This document shows positions 1 through 8,949 of a stretch of 64,000 bases of DNA, in pieces (positions within the stretch are counted from its first letter, which is position 1; each line of letters begins with the position of its first letter). The translations under genes were made by a program, and so were the position numbers. Where the stretch lies: NCBI GenBank assembly GCA_900472925.1, contig UCJU01000014.1, positions 62,001-126,000 on the forward strand. The letters run 5' to 3'. The DNA is from Hyphomicrobiales bacterium. GTDB lineage: Bacteria; Pseudomonadota; Alphaproteobacteria; Rhizobiales; Rhizobiaceae. The notes under the pieces were generated by a model that saw nothing but the letters and a program-made list of their open reading frames with translations, was not told the DNA's origin and made no database searches.

Positions 1-1111
1 GCGACACGCCTTCGATGCGGGCCATCTGGCCAGAGAGCGAAATCTTTGCGCCGAGACGCGCCAGTTCCTGCACGTGCATGAAGCGGTTTTCGAAGATCGT
101 CTCGGTAATGTGCGAAACGCCCTGTGCGCGCGTCATCAGCGCCATGAACTGTGCCTGAAGGTCGGTTGGAAAGCCAGGGAACGGCTCGGTCACGACATCG
201 ACGGGGTGAATGCCGTTGCCATTGCGAACAACGCGCAGGCCGGTCTCGGTTTCGGTGATCGTCGCACCAGCAAGCTTCAGCGTTTCGAGCGCGTTGTCCA
301 GCAGCGAAGCCCGTGTGCCTTCCAGGAGGACATCGCCACCTGTCATGGCAACAGCCATGGCATAGGTGCCGGTCTCGATGCGGTCCGGCAGTACCCGGTG
401 ACGCGCACCCGACAGCGATGTCACGCCTTCGATGGTTATCGTGGATGTACCCGCACCCTCGATTTTCGCACCCATCGCCGTCAAACACTGCGCAAGGTCC
501 ACGACTTCAGGCTCACGAGCAGCGTTATGAATGACCGTGGTGCCCCGCGCCAGGGACGCCGCCATGAGCATGACATGGGTCGCACCGACCGACACCTTCG
601 GGAATGTATAGGTCGCGCCGATCAAACCACCTGACGGGGCCGTCGCATTGATATAACCGCTATCGATTTCCATCTTCGCGCCGAGTGCCTCGAGACCTTC
701 GATGAAGAGATCGACCGGGCGTGTGCCAATAGCGCAACCGCCGGGCAATGACACGCGAGCCTTGCCGTCACGCGCCAGAAGCGGCCCGATGACCCAGAAG
801 CTTGCGCGCATCTTGGAGACCAGCTCGTAGGGGGCCGTCGTATCGACAATGGTGCGGCAGGTGAAATGCACCGTACGCGAATAACCTTCGCCCTGGCTTT
901 CGCGGCGACCGTTCACAGCAATATCGACACCGTGGTTGCCGAGAATGCGGATGAGTTGTTCCACGTCTGCGAGATGCGGCACGTTTTCAAGCGTAAGTGT
1001 GTCGCTCGTCAGCAGTGAGGCGATCATCAAAGGCAAAGCTGCATTCTTTGCGCCTGAAATGGGGATAATGCCGTTAAGCTGGTTGCCGCCGGTTATTCTG
1101 ATGCGATCCAT
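1..1111 (-). CDS. murA: UDP-N-acetylglucosamine 1-carboxyvinyltransferase, 3' end outside window
   Basis: MurA transfers enolpyruvate from PEP to UDP-GlcNAc, the first committed cytoplasmic step of peptidoglycan synthesis. The minus-strand reading frame starts at the ATG at 1109-1111 with [20 protein letters not shown], the typical alphaproteobacterial N-terminus, and stays open to the window edge, giving about 370 residues; the family is about 430, so roughly 60 residues are missing. The fosfomycin-sensitive catalytic cysteine is present at about residue 126 in [20 protein letters not shown]. It is a housekeeping gene and not part of the flagellar region that begins about 2 kb to its right. 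The gene is incomplete only because the window ends. Confidence 0.97.
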   Translation of the reverse strand, partial: MDRIRITGGNQLNGIIPISGAKNAALPLMIASLLTSDTLTLENVPHLADVEQLIRILGNHGVDIAVNGRRESQGEGYSRTVHFTCRTIVDTTAPYELVSKMRASFWVIGPLLARDGKARVSLPGGCAIGTRPVDLFIEGLEALGAKMEIDSGYINATAPSGGLIGATYTFPKVSVGATHVMLMAASLARGTTVIHNAAREPEVVDLAQCLTAMGAKIEGAGTSTITIEGVTSLSGARHRVLPDRIETGTYAMAVAMTGGDVLLEGTRASLLDNALETLKLAGATITETETGLRVVRNGNGIHPVDVVTEPFPGFPTDLQAQFMALMTRAQGVSHITETIFENRFMHVQELARLGAKISLSGQMARIEGVS

Positions 1112-1291
1112 ACGTCCCTACGGGCTTTCCGCCCGCCTTTCCTGAGTGCTTGCGACGGTTTGGCCTCTCCTGCCATTCCAGTCGATGATGTCCGGTTCAA
1201 ACGAGTCTAGAGACGTCCTGCCGCGTCATCCGTTAGGCTACGCAGTAGAGGAAACTCCGCGCTATTTCAATTTTCTGATGAATGTTTCTTG

Positions 1292-1516
1292 TCAGCACGA
1301 TTCGTCCGTTTTTGCGGCAGGCAAACCAATTGTTTCGTCCGCCTCGCCAACACGCCGGGCACGCGCCTGCTGCTTTCGCCGCGCAAGGTTTTCACGCAGC
1401 TTCTTGGCCGCTCGTGCCTTGCGTTCCGCTTCGGCCCTTTTGGCTCTATCGCCCGGGCCATTTTGCCCGGCGGACGCGGCTTCATTATCCGCGATAAGAT
1501 TGTCATCATCGTTCAT
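1292..1516 (-). CDS. small basic hypothetical protein, 74 aa
   Basis: A short minus-strand frame upstream of murA encodes 74 residues. The N-terminal third is acidic (starts MNDDDNLIADNEA) and the middle is a strongly basic, Ala/Arg/Lys/Glu-rich helix (residues about 22-55, for example AEAERKARAAKKLRENLARR). I recall similar short proteins annotated as hypothetical in rhizobia, but no function. The composition suggests a single long charged helix, perhaps nucleic-acid or ribosome associated; that is a guess. An overlapping frame of similar length on the same strand (1267-1509) looks less protein-like. The ribosome binding site is weak, so the call is moderate. Confidence 0.55.
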   Translation of the reverse strand: MNDDDNLIADNEAASAGQNGPGDRAKRAEAERKARAAKKLRENLARRKQQARARRVGEADETIGLPAAKTDESC

Positions 1517-1669
1517 AAGCGCACCATTAGCCGAAATCTGGCCTTTTCAACAGCCCCCGCTGGTTTTTGCACCATGGAATGCCGAAGTCGCAGATTGCTG
1601 CTTGCACTCGTCATGAACCTATGGCAATAGGCCCCAACTTGATGTGAAGCAGATGCTTCGACATCGGAT

Positions 1670-1744
<75 letters not shown>

Positions 1745-1875
1745 TTTTTCAAACGTCGCACTCAATATCCAGCTGTTTTACCTTGAACTTATGTTCTTGG
1801 TCCGCAGCCGATTGGCCTTGACTATCATAGCTGTTGTGACAATTTCAGCGCGCATTCAGCTTTTGGAGAGCGACG

Positions 1876-2283
1876 ATGAAATTTGCGGTAGCGACTTTCG
1901 GTTTATGTCTTATTGCCAGTGCTGCTCAGGCAGCCACCTGCGAAAATAATTTCAAGGTATCAGGCGTGCCCTTGATGTCGGCCATGAGCTATAAATCATG
2001 GCAGGAGTTTCCGAAGGCCAAGGCGTCCACTGTCTTGCAGAAACTCGCACAGGCGGTTTCGGCAGAAGGGTTTTCCGGTGTGAAGATCGACAAGGCCCTG
2101 TCATCCATCGATGCATTTCAGGAAACCACCGGCTCAGGCAGAATCCAGACGCTGAGAGTTGTCGCCCGTCAAAAAGGCGCAGGCGTCAGGGTGGACGTTG
2201 TTTTCGATATTCAAGCCGGTCAGATCACCGACAAAGCCGCCGTGCGCGAAGCCATGTGCAATATTGTGGCCGGTGCGCGCTGA
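1876..2283 (+). CDS. secreted hypothetical protein, 135 aa
   Basis: The frame starts with an ATG preceded by GGAGAGCGACG, a good ribosome binding site. The first about 19 residues (MKFAVATFGLCLIASAAQA) form a clear Sec signal peptide with an AQA cleavage site. The mature part is about 116 residues with two cysteines, one near its start (TCENNF) and one near its end (AMCNIV), which could form a disulfide in the periplasm. No domain was recognised. It converges on fliQ and does not belong to the flagellar operon. It stands where flhA would normally follow fliQ in rhizobial relatives. Confidence 0.72.
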   Translation: MKFAVATFGLCLIASAAQAATCENNFKVSGVPLMSAMSYKSWQEFPKAKASTVLQKLAQAVSAEGFSGVKIDKALSSIDAFQETTGSGRIQTLRVVARQKGAGVRVDVVFDIQAGQITDKAAVREAMCNIVAGAR

Positions 2284-2291
2284 CATACATA

Positions 2292-2324
2292 TGAGAGGCG
2301 TACGTGAAGCGCGCTCACGCCTCA
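2292..2324. terminator. candidate bidirectional terminator hairpin
   Basis: A hairpin lies between the convergent secreted-protein gene and fliQ: an inner stem CGTGA/TCACG with a 7-nt loop and an outer TGAG(AG)G/CCTCA with a bulge. No U-run follows on either side, so termination is inferred mainly from position. Confidence 0.35.
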
Positions 2325-2337
2325 TACCTCAGACGTT

Positions 2338-2604
2338 TCAAAAGCCTGACTGAACGCGAGAAAACACCATGTTGGTGAACATGCCGATTTGAGAACCGAC
2401 GAAGGGCGCTGAGAGACCGATTGCCACCATGACGGCGATGATCTTGGGAACGAATGTGAGCGTCGTTTCTTGGATCTGCGTCAGTGCCTGTATCAGTGCA
2501 ATGATGATGCCGACTGCCATGGCGGCAGAAACGGCAGGACCCGATGCAATCAGGACTGTCCAGATTGCATTTTGCATAATGTCGAGAGCGTCGGCCTCGT
2601 TCAT
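2338..2604 (-). CDS. fliQ: flagellar export gate protein FliQ
   Basis: FliQ is a small inner-membrane subunit of the flagellar type III export gate (FliP5Q4R1). This 88-residue protein has the two family transmembrane helices (about residues 15-38 and 50-72) with the central ALTQIQETTLTFVPKI segment diagnostic of FliQ/SpaQ. It is the last flagellar gene of the minus-strand operon, 107 bp after flgD. In familiar rhizobial clusters flhA and fliR follow fliQ; here they do not, and a convergent unrelated gene takes their place. The protein itself looks intact. Confidence 0.95.
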   Translation of the reverse strand: MNEADALDIMQNAIWTVLIASGPAVSAAMAVGIIIALIQALTQIQETTLTFVPKIIAVMVAIGLSAPFVGSQIGMFTNMVFSRVQSGF

Positions 2605-2711
2605 CTCAGTACGCTCGATCCAATCGGCGTCACGAAGCCGAATTGAGAAATCAAAATTTCAGTGACGCCGTTTCCGTCTGAAGAAAGCGTTATATGATTC
2701 GAGCGGTATGG

Positions 2712-3149
2712 TTAAGCCGGGGTATTGGCGATTTTGATGCCCTGAGTGATCGCAATTGTGCCACCCGCCGTCGTTGTAGCTGTAAGGCCATCCGACGTCA
2801 CCTTTATCGAGGCAACGACACCGGTTGTCTTTTCATCGGCACTCGTCAATGTCTTGCCGATATAGGACGACGCGTTGGAGAGCGAATTGACAGATAGCAA
2901 GCTTTCAAGATTGCTGTTCATCTTGACCGACTGCTCCACCTGCGAGAAGGTCGCAAGCTGCGCGACCTGCTGCGTGGCGTCCATCGGATCCGTCGGATCC
3001 TGATTTTTCATCTGCGCGATCAGAAGCTGCAGGAAATTGTCGTAATCCAGCGATGCCTTCTTGGCATCGGTTTTCGCAGCCGACTCGGTTTTCGCAGCCG
3101 ACGTCGTCGCTGCGGCCCCTGCGGCGGCCGAGGTCCCGTTAACTACCAT
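2712..3149 (-). CDS. flgD: flagellar hook-capping protein FlgD
   Basis: FlgD forms the scaffold cap on the growing hook outside the cell and is exported by the flagellar secretion system. The 145-residue protein shows an Ala/Thr/Lys-rich disordered N-terminus, then the conserved FlgD core [20 protein letters not shown] and [22 protein letters not shown] at about residues 34-80. It is much shorter than enteric FlgD (about 230 residues), as is usual in rhizobia, where the C-terminal Ig-like part is reduced. Its start overlaps the 3' end of flbT by 7 bp, indicating translational coupling. Confidence 0.93.
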   Translation of the reverse strand: MVVNGTSAAAGAAATTSAAKTESAAKTDAKKASLDYDNFLQLLIAQMKNQDPTDPMDATQQVAQLATFSQVEQSVKMNSNLESLLSVNSLSNASSYIGKTLTSADEKTTGVVASIKVTSDGLTATTTAGGTIAITQGIKIANTPA

Positions 3150-3589
3150 GGCGCAATTTCCCGTCTCAGTTCGTTGACGACAGCAGGGGTGATTTCATGA
3201 CTGTTGAGAATGGCTTCTTCCTTCGCATACAGGCCACGAATGGTCTTGAGCGCATCGAAGGGCCGGCCAGATGAAACCGTTGCATCGATCCGCTTCAACT
3301 CTGAGCGGATTTCCTCGTTCTTGAACGTGGTCAGCAACATGGTGATCGACTTGCGGAACAACGACAGTGACTGTTCCTTGCCCTCTGGATTGATCAGCAT
3401 CATCTGGACGATGAAATAGAGCTGCCGCAAAGGTGTCGTGGTGTCTTCGAGCTGAAGAACGTGGTTTTCCAGAAGGAAGGTCACGTCGTTGAGGAACTCC
3501 AGAGACACCTTTCTGTCAACGCGCAGAACTGCGCCGTTGATGAAGATTTTTTCTCCGGACTTGAGAGAGATGCGCAGCGTACTTTTCAT
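3143..3589 (-). CDS. flbT: flagellin post-transcriptional regulator FlbT
   Basis: In Caulobacter FlbT binds the 5' untranslated region of flagellin mRNA and promotes its decay when hook assembly is incomplete; in other alphaproteobacteria it can act positively. The 148-residue sequence begins [20 protein letters not shown] and carries the family pattern [20 protein letters not shown] and [11 protein letters not shown]. It is translationally coupled to flaF upstream (ATGA-type overlap at 3586-3589) and to flgD downstream. Its likely targets in this window are the conserved flagellin leaders at 16426, 17626 and 18780; that link is inferred. Confidence 0.95.
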   Translation of the reverse strand: MKSTLRISLKSGEKIFINGAVLRVDRKVSLEFLNDVTFLLENHVLQLEDTTTPLRQLYFIVQMMLINPEGKEQSLSLFRKSITMLLTTFKNEEIRSELKRIDATVSSGRPFDALKTIRGLYAKEEAILNSHEITPAVVNELRREIAPW

Positions 3590-3933
3590 TTTAATCCATC
3601 CTTGATGATGGTTGTAACGTCAATGATGCCCTGGTAATTCTTAGATTTACGTTTGCGTATTTGCTCACACTCTCTAAGAATCCAGATGGCGATGGAAATC
3701 AGGTTGGCTTTTAGCTCAACGGGAAGCGCATTCTCAGGCTGTTTTAGATCATCGATGAGACTGGTCCAAACGCGTCTCGTGTAAAAAATTGCCTCGATCC
3801 CGTCCTTGCCGTAGTGATCCCGCTCTTTGGCGACGGCAAGAAGCTCAATCGATCTTTCTAGAACCTGTCTTTCTCTATCGCGGGCGATATTGGGGTCATC
3901 CTCCATTATCTCCGCATATGAAAACTGGAACAT
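3586..3933 (-). CDS. flaF: flagellar biosynthesis regulator FlaF
   Basis: FlaF works with FlbT in alphaproteobacteria as a positive factor and probable chaperone for flagellin synthesis and secretion. The 115-residue protein begins [20 protein letters not shown] and contains the FlaF signature around [19 protein letters not shown], followed by an Ile/Leu-rich helix ([16 protein letters not shown]). It lies between flgL (54 bp upstream) and flbT (4-bp overlap). The order flgL-flaF-flbT-flgD is the standard rhizobial one. Confidence 0.95.
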   Translation of the reverse strand: MFQFSYAEIMEDDPNIARDRERQVLERSIELLAVAKERDHYGKDGIEAIFYTRRVWTSLIDDLKQPENALPVELKANLISIAIWILRECEQIRKRKSKNYQGIIDVTTIIKDGLK

Positions 3934-3987
3934 TCATCTTTCCTTCATGGTCTCAACGGCCACCCGTCATAGGCGTTTCTGTTTTCT

Positions 3988-5001
3988 TTAGAGATAGTTA
4001 ACCAGGCTTAGGCCCTGTATTTTCGACGTGATCGAGTAAGACGTCTCGACCTGATTGAGTAGGGTCGTCAGACGGGTAGAAGCCTCATACGTATCGACGC
4101 CAACAAGGTTGGTCAGTTGTTTGTCGATGATCGTCTTCTGAGAGCTCATATAGGTATTCGCCTTTTCCACTCGCTCCTGGGACAGGCCAATTTTCGAACG
4201 CTGGGTGTCTATGCCGGATATTGCGGAACCAGCGAGGCTCGTCGTTGCATCATTGACGACGGATAGCGCACTTGCGCTCAATCCAGAGTTTACAAGCTGC
4301 GACGATATCACACCCGCCAGGACAAGGCTCTTGAAACCATCCGCATTGGCGGTCGCCGATGTAGGTACGGTTTCCGAAGTGCTAATACGGCTGCTCATGG
4401 TTGTATCAGACGCACCTGTCCACGACGGCCAGTCGAAGTTGTCCTGATAGTCTTGCAGGAACGTCTTCATATCATCAGCGGTGACAGCGGAAGTATCCGG
4501 AAACTGGGCCGAGAACTGCGCGTTGAAATCGGCGGAGATATCCTTGATGAACGTATCGGGAAGCGTCTGCGCATCCGTGTTGATGCCGGAAAACAGGTAC
4601 TCTCCGTTCACGGCCGTGTTCGAATAGCTGACGAAATTTTCCAGTGTGGACATCGCCGTCGTTTTGGCGACGCTCAGGCTGCTGGCATCGGTATTGCCAC
4701 TCAGTGCAATGACGGAATTCAACAGGCTTTGCGCCGAACCCGACATATTCTGCATGGCGAGCTGCGAGGCATCCATGCGCTGCTCGGCAATGGAGTTTGC
4801 ATCCATGATCGACTGAAGGCGGCTGCTTTCGCGCGTGAAATCCAGGCTGGTGGATGTTCGGGTTCCAAGCTCCAGTCCGACATCCGCGTAGGTGCCGGAT
4901 ACGGCCTCGGTCTGCAACTTGGTGATTTCCGTCTGCGCGTTGGAGACGGTCAACTGCATCGCGTTGCTAATGGACTGGGAAGAAATCGGTGTGGTTTTCA
5001 T
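3988..5001 (-). CDS. flgL: hook-filament junction protein FlgL (HAP3)
   Basis: FlgL is the second junction protein between hook and filament, a flagellin homologue exported through the flagellar channel. The 337-residue product has flagellin-like terminal coiled-coil segments: the N-terminus MKTTPISSQSISNAMQLTVS and a C-terminal heptad region (RLTTLLNQVETSYSITSKIQ). The central part is Ser/Thr/Ala-rich. The start codon lies 1 bp past the flgK stop codon, and flaF follows, in a compact minus-strand operon with flgE and flgK. Confidence 0.93.
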   Translation of the reverse strand: MKTTPISSQSISNAMQLTVSNAQTEITKLQTEAVSGTYADVGLELGTRTSTSLDFTRESSRLQSIMDANSIAEQRMDASQLAMQNMSGSAQSLLNSVIALSGNTDASSLSVAKTTAMSTLENFVSYSNTAVNGEYLFSGINTDAQTLPDTFIKDISADFNAQFSAQFPDTSAVTADDMKTFLQDYQDNFDWPSWTGASDTTMSSRISTSETVPTSATANADGFKSLVLAGVISSQLVNSGLSASALSVVNDATTSLAGSAISGIDTQRSKIGLSQERVEKANTYMSSQKTIIDKQLTNLVGVDTYEASTRLTTLLNQVETSYSITSKIQGLSLVNYL

Positions 5002-5002
5002 A

Positions 5003-6445
5003 TCAGTTCGCAGCCTCCATCAGCGTCTTCAAGAGATCATCTATCGTTGACATCAATTTTGCCGCAGCCTTGTAGGATTGTTCGATATCCAGCATCTGGA
5101 TGAGTTCTTCGTCGAGGTTGACGCCGGTCGAATTGGAATAGGCTTCGTTCGACTTGTTCAGCATGGCCGACGAACTTTCCGCAGCCTTGGTCGCATTGCT
5201 GCGATATTCCTCGACCCAGCCGGCAGAATCCGTTGCAAAGCTCAACAGACTGGCATTCGTGGCGATCCCAGCCTTCGGATCGAAGTCGACCTGCGCGTTG
5301 AGATTGCCGGCGTATTTGTAAAGAAGATCGGAGTAGCCGGTCGAATTGTCGATGTTCGGGCTAACACCAGCAACATTACCGTCGCGAAGCTTGATGGGTG
5401 ACGCCGCGGCGTCGGGCGATACGCTGAGCAGACCTGCAAGACCTGGAATGATCTCGGGATTTGTAAAATCAACGGTCGAACCGTCTTTCGTGGTGAACAG
5501 TCCGGCGATCGGGTCGCCGCTGCCGTCGGTTTCCGAGAATGCACCGATGACGCTGCGCGCAATTTCATCCAGCTGCGCCTGATAGTTTGGATAGACCTGG
5601 TCACGCAGCTGCAAAAGCGCTGGAAGGCTGCCTTTGGCCGTGGTGTTGCTGCCCGCACCCATCTTTACGGCAACGCCATCGATATAGATGTTGCTACCGG
5701 TGGCGTTGGCGTCATAGGCGGCCATCGAATCGAAGGAGACTTTTCTCGCCTTCGTTTCAAACAGGGTCGTGCCATCGCTGGTATAGATGACCATGTCGTT
5801 ATTCGAACGTACAGAGGTCGAAACGCCGACGATGCCGGATATCTGCTTGAGAATGCCATCTCGCTGGTCGAGCGCATTGTTGGGGTCGCCGCCCGTGGCC
5901 GTCGCAGAGCTGACGGCATTGTTCGCCTGCTCGAATTGCGACAGAAGCAGGTTAAGCTTATCGACAGTCTTGGAGATCTCGCCGTCTGCATCGGATCGCA
6001 GCTTCTGGACCGACTGCGTCGAGGTGTTCAGGGAGTTTGCGACGTCGCTGGCAGCACTTACCGCCGCAGATGCCAACGTGACATCGCTTGGGGATGCAGC
6101 ATAGGTCTGCAGGGCGTTCTGCAAGGTGGCAAGGTAGGTAGAGGGGGCTGCAGTGTACTCCTGGCCGCCGAGAACGACGCTGAGCGAGTTCATGCCGTCA
6201 AGGAATGTCTGTCGTCCAGCATCGTCGGATGTCGCAGCCAGTGCCTGCTTCAAAAGCGCGGTATCTTCGGTCCGCTCGATCTTGACCGTGATAGCACCCG
6301 TTGCTGCATTGGTGGTCGTGATCGCAGTGCGGCGATTATATTCCGTGGAGCTGGCATTCGAAATGTTGTTCGAAACGACACCCGTCTGAACAGCCGTGTT
6401 GCTCAGAGTTGCCTTTGTCGTATTAAGCGCCGAAGCAAGCGACAT
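5003..6445 (-). CDS. flgK: hook-filament junction protein FlgK (HAP1)
   Basis: FlgK joins hook to the FlgL layer and filament. The 480-residue protein has the conserved flagellar rod/hook N-terminal motif (SLASALNTTKATLSNTAVQT then VSNNISNASSTEYNRR) and a C-terminal SGVNLDEELIQMLDIEQSYK stretch with KLMSTIDDLLKTLM, typical of FlgK. It is shorter than enteric FlgK (about 547) mainly in the middle domain. It is located 19 bp downstream of flgE and 1 bp before flgL. Confidence 0.95.
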   Translation of the reverse strand: MSLASALNTTKATLSNTAVQTGVVSNNISNASSTEYNRRTAITTTNAATGAITVKIERTEDTALLKQALAATSDDAGRQTFLDGMNSLSVVLGGQEYTAAPSTYLATLQNALQTYAASPSDVTLASAAVSAASDVANSLNTSTQSVQKLRSDADGEISKTVDKLNLLLSQFEQANNAVSSATATGGDPNNALDQRDGILKQISGIVGVSTSVRSNNDMVIYTSDGTTLFETKARKVSFDSMAAYDANATGSNIYIDGVAVKMGAGSNTTAKGSLPALLQLRDQVYPNYQAQLDEIARSVIGAFSETDGSGDPIAGLFTTKDGSTVDFTNPEIIPGLAGLLSVSPDAAASPIKLRDGNVAGVSPNIDNSTGYSDLLYKYAGNLNAQVDFDPKAGIATNASLLSFATDSAGWVEEYRSNATKAAESSSAMLNKSNEAYSNSTGVNLDEELIQMLDIEQSYKAAAKLMSTIDDLLKTLMEAAN

Positions 6446-6464
6446 TCACCCGTCCTTTAAAGCT

Positions 6465-7733
6465 TTACCGTACCAAATTGATGAGAACGTCCATCAGATC
6501 GGAACCGGTCTGGAAGACTTTGGAATTGGCCGTGTAACTGCGTTGGGCCTGGATCATTTCAGTCAACTCGGTGGCGATATCCACGTTTGACGATTCGAGC
6601 TGCTTGGAATTAATGGAGCCAAACCCGGTCTGACCCGCAAAACCGAGCGTAACCACGCCGGAGTCAGCGCTGGTCTGGAAAACGTTACCTGACAGAACCG
6701 CCAGATTGTCCGGGCTTGCCACATCGGCCAACGGGATCTGAAAAAGGGCGCGGGCAGAGGACTTGGCATAGGTAGCGTATACGGTGCCATCGGCTGTGAT
6801 GGAGATGGACTGTACCTGCTCAGCAGGGTTACCGTTGACCTTGCCCTGCTCCATCGTCGACTTGGTCGCAGCGAACTGCGTCATGCCGGAAATGTCAATA
6901 TTGATGTTCGTTTTGTTGACGTCATCGACAATGTCGACACTCGACAAATCAAACTTCTTCGTGTCATCGTCGAAACTCATCGGCTCAGTGACCAGTGGAT
7001 CGGCGGAATATGGGAAAGAGCCGTTTGGAGATGCATTTGCCGCATCGTACACGTTAAGCTCCCACTCGTTGTCTGCTGTCTTGGAAAAATAGAAATCGTA
7101 TTTGATTTCGTTGCCAAGAGAGTCGTAACCCGTGACCGAGGTCTTCAATGTGCTGATCTGGTCAACGACGACGGTCGCGTCTTTATCACTCGGCAAGTTC
7201 GCAGCAGGTACGACCGGAGCGGAATCGCTGAGGTTACCCGTCAGCGAACCGGTGGTCGAAGGCGTTGCCGTCATGCCGTTGGCCGACACATTGACCGGCA
7301 CAAGCCCATCGTAGCTGTTGATGACTGTGGTTGGCGTCGTGCCGGTATATTGATAGCCAAGAAGCGTGAAACCTGCACTGTTGACCAGGTTGCCATCGTC
7401 ATCGGCTTTGAACGAACCGGAACGCGTCAGAAAGACGTTGCCTGCAGTATCCTGAACCACGAAGAAACCATCACCGTTGATAGCGAGGTCTGTGGAGGAC
7501 TGCGTGGCGATGGGCGCACCCTGCTGGGAGATCGAATACCTGACCTGGGTATCCACACCGCCGGAATTGTAGTTGCCACCACCGGAAGACAAGACGAGCG
7601 AAGAAAACGCGGTCGAGGCACTCTTGTAGCCTGTCGTACTGGAATTCGCGATGTTGTCGCCGACGGTGCCTAGCTTGTTTGATTGTGCATTCATGCCGGA
7701 CACGGCAGTTTTCATCGTTCCGAAAAGGCTCAT
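6465..7733 (-). CDS. flgE: flagellar hook protein FlgE
   Basis: FlgE polymerises into the hook, the universal joint between rod and filament. The 422-residue protein starts MSLFGTMKTAVSGMNAQSNK and carries the family signature GDNIANSSTTGYKSASTAFSS at about residues 27-47, a central D2 beta domain, and the C-terminal LESSNVDIATELTEMIQAQR plus TGSDLMDVLINLVR. It is the first gene of the flgE-flgK-flgL-flaF-flbT-flgD-fliQ run. A 265-bp gap to rem holds a candidate promoter box at 7778-7786. Confidence 0.97.
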   Translation of the reverse strand: MSLFGTMKTAVSGMNAQSNKLGTVGDNIANSSTTGYKSASTAFSSLVLSSGGGNYNSGGVDTQVRYSISQQGAPIATQSSTDLAINGDGFFVVQDTAGNVFLTRSGSFKADDDGNLVNSAGFTLLGYQYTGTTPTTVINSYDGLVPVNVSANGMTATPSTTGSLTGNLSDSAPVVPAANLPSDKDATVVVDQISTLKTSVTGYDSLGNEIKYDFYFSKTADNEWELNVYDAANASPNGSFPYSADPLVTEPMSFDDDTKKFDLSSVDIVDDVNKTNINIDISGMTQFAATKSTMEQGKVNGNPAEQVQSISITADGTVYATYAKSSARALFQIPLADVASPDNLAVLSGNVFQTSADSGVVTLGFAGQTGFGSINSKQLESSNVDIATELTEMIQAQRSYTANSKVFQTGSDLMDVLINLVR

Positions 7734-7777
7734 CTCGAATCCTCTGTTCTTATCTGTATCAAAGTTAGGATGTGGGC

Positions 7778-7786
7778 CTTGCGTGA
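7778..7786 (-). promoter_or_regulatory. candidate motility-regulon box upstream of flgE
   Basis: The coding strand reads TCACGCAAG, within GCTTCACGCAAGGCC, 45 bp before the flgE start. It matches the TCRCRCAAG motif found before other flagellar genes in this window. The binding factor is unknown. Confidence 0.5.
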
Positions 7787-7920
7787 AGCTGTCTGTTTTT
7801 CTCTCTGGAGAAGACCTTGCAAAAAATAAAATTTTCTCGGGAACCTTTTGCCGGCACTCGCCGTTAGGGTTCCGAAATTAAAAAATACGTTTCCGCTCCC
7901 GCCAAGGCAGAAACAAATAA

Positions 7921-7945
7921 CGCCGCACTCTTGGGGAGAACGGCG
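7921..7945 (-). terminator. candidate terminator after rem
   Basis: An imperfect hairpin CGCCGTTCTC/GAGTGCGGCG (minus strand) followed by a T-rich tract TTATTTGTTT lies about 55 bp past the rem stop and before the flgE promoter region. It would separate rem from the flgE operon. Confidence 0.45.
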
Positions 7946-7998
7946 CGGTACTTGCAGAACTGATTTCGGAATGAACTCAAAGATTTAGAGGCGTATGG

Positions 7999-8670
7999 TT
8001 ACGCCCAATCGATGCAGTAGCCAAGAAACCTCTTAGAATCGATCGGATCGAAACCAAGCTTCTTGCGCAGTTTCTTGCGCAGTTTGCTGATGTGGCTTTC
8101 GACGACGTTTTCTTCGACTTCTTCGTCGAAAATACCGTAAATCGCGTTGAAAATCTGCGCCTTCGACACACGGCGTCCGCGATTTGCGATTAAGTATTCG
8201 AGAATACGACGCTCACGGCGCGGCAATGGAAACACTTCACCACTAACCTCTGGATCACGTCCGTCCGAAAAGACCCGGATAGGTCCTGCATCGGTAAAAT
8301 GCGTGAGAACCGACAGGCGACGGCGAATAGCTGCCGCGCGAGCCAGGATCTCTCTTGGGTGTACCGGCTTGCGAACGACATCGTCCACGCCAGAGTCAAA
8401 AAGCGCCAACGTCGCATCCAAAGAATGATGGTCGCTGACCGCAATCACAGGCGCCTGAGAACGATCCCGGATGGCGCGCGGCAACTCGTGAGTTGTTTCC
8501 GCCTGACCAATCAGGAACGCTTCGATTGCTGCAATATCGGAGTCCGCCGCCGTATTTACCCATTCGCCAAATTCTGCTGGATCAAATCCAGTCGAGGGAA
8601 TTCCCTCACGCCCAAATAGGGCTGTATACCCGTCCTTAACAAGCTTCCGCTCATCAACTACCACGATCAT
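7999..8670 (-). CDS. rem: OmpR-family motility regulator Rem
   Basis: Rem (regulator of exponential-growth motility) is the rhizobial activator of late flagellar genes and is itself under VisN/VisR control in Sinorhizobium. The 223-residue protein has an N-terminal receiver-like domain (1-120) and a C-terminal winged helix (about 130-223; [20 protein letters not shown] and [20 protein letters not shown]). D6 and E7 of the acidic pocket and the switch lysine (VRKPVHP) are visible, but where the phospho-acceptor Asp is expected (about residue 50) the sequence reads AAIEAFLIG, so Glu may replace Asp. This fits an atypical receiver, but I could not align it. The upstream 279 bp is AT-rich and should carry its promoter. 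Confidence 0.93.
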   Translation of the reverse strand: MIVVVDERKLVKDGYTALFGREGIPSTGFDPAEFGEWVNTAADSDIAAIEAFLIGQAETTHELPRAIRDRSQAPVIAVSDHHSLDATLALFDSGVDDVVRKPVHPREILARAAAIRRRLSVLTHFTDAGPIRVFSDGRDPEVSGEVFPLPRRERRILEYLIANRGRRVSKAQIFNAIYGIFDEEVEENVVESHISKLRKKLRKKLGFDPIDSKRFLGYCIDWA

Positions 8671-8949
8671 TCGTCCGCCTCCGAATCAGTGTAGCCAATC
8701 TACAGCTAGGGTGTACGAATCGCCGGAATCTCTCACAACTACAAAAAACCACAGGCATAAATTAATAATTGATTAACCATATTGTTCCGATTTGATCTAC
8801 ATATAGTAGGTCTCCTCAAAAAATGGTATATTTTTTTAGGGGAAAAGTGCGAGTCAAGTCACTTAGTGCTTGCCTACCTTGTTTTGTCAGATTCTCGCCG
8901 CATTTGATTGAGAGCCAAAATCGGACTGCCGTAAACAACCTGAAGTTGC

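Noticed and set aside
1146-1630. Plus-strand open frames of 156 and 113 codons upstream of the tRNA
   Set aside because: They run opposite a better minus-strand candidate (1292-1516) and have no convincing start signals or protein-like composition.
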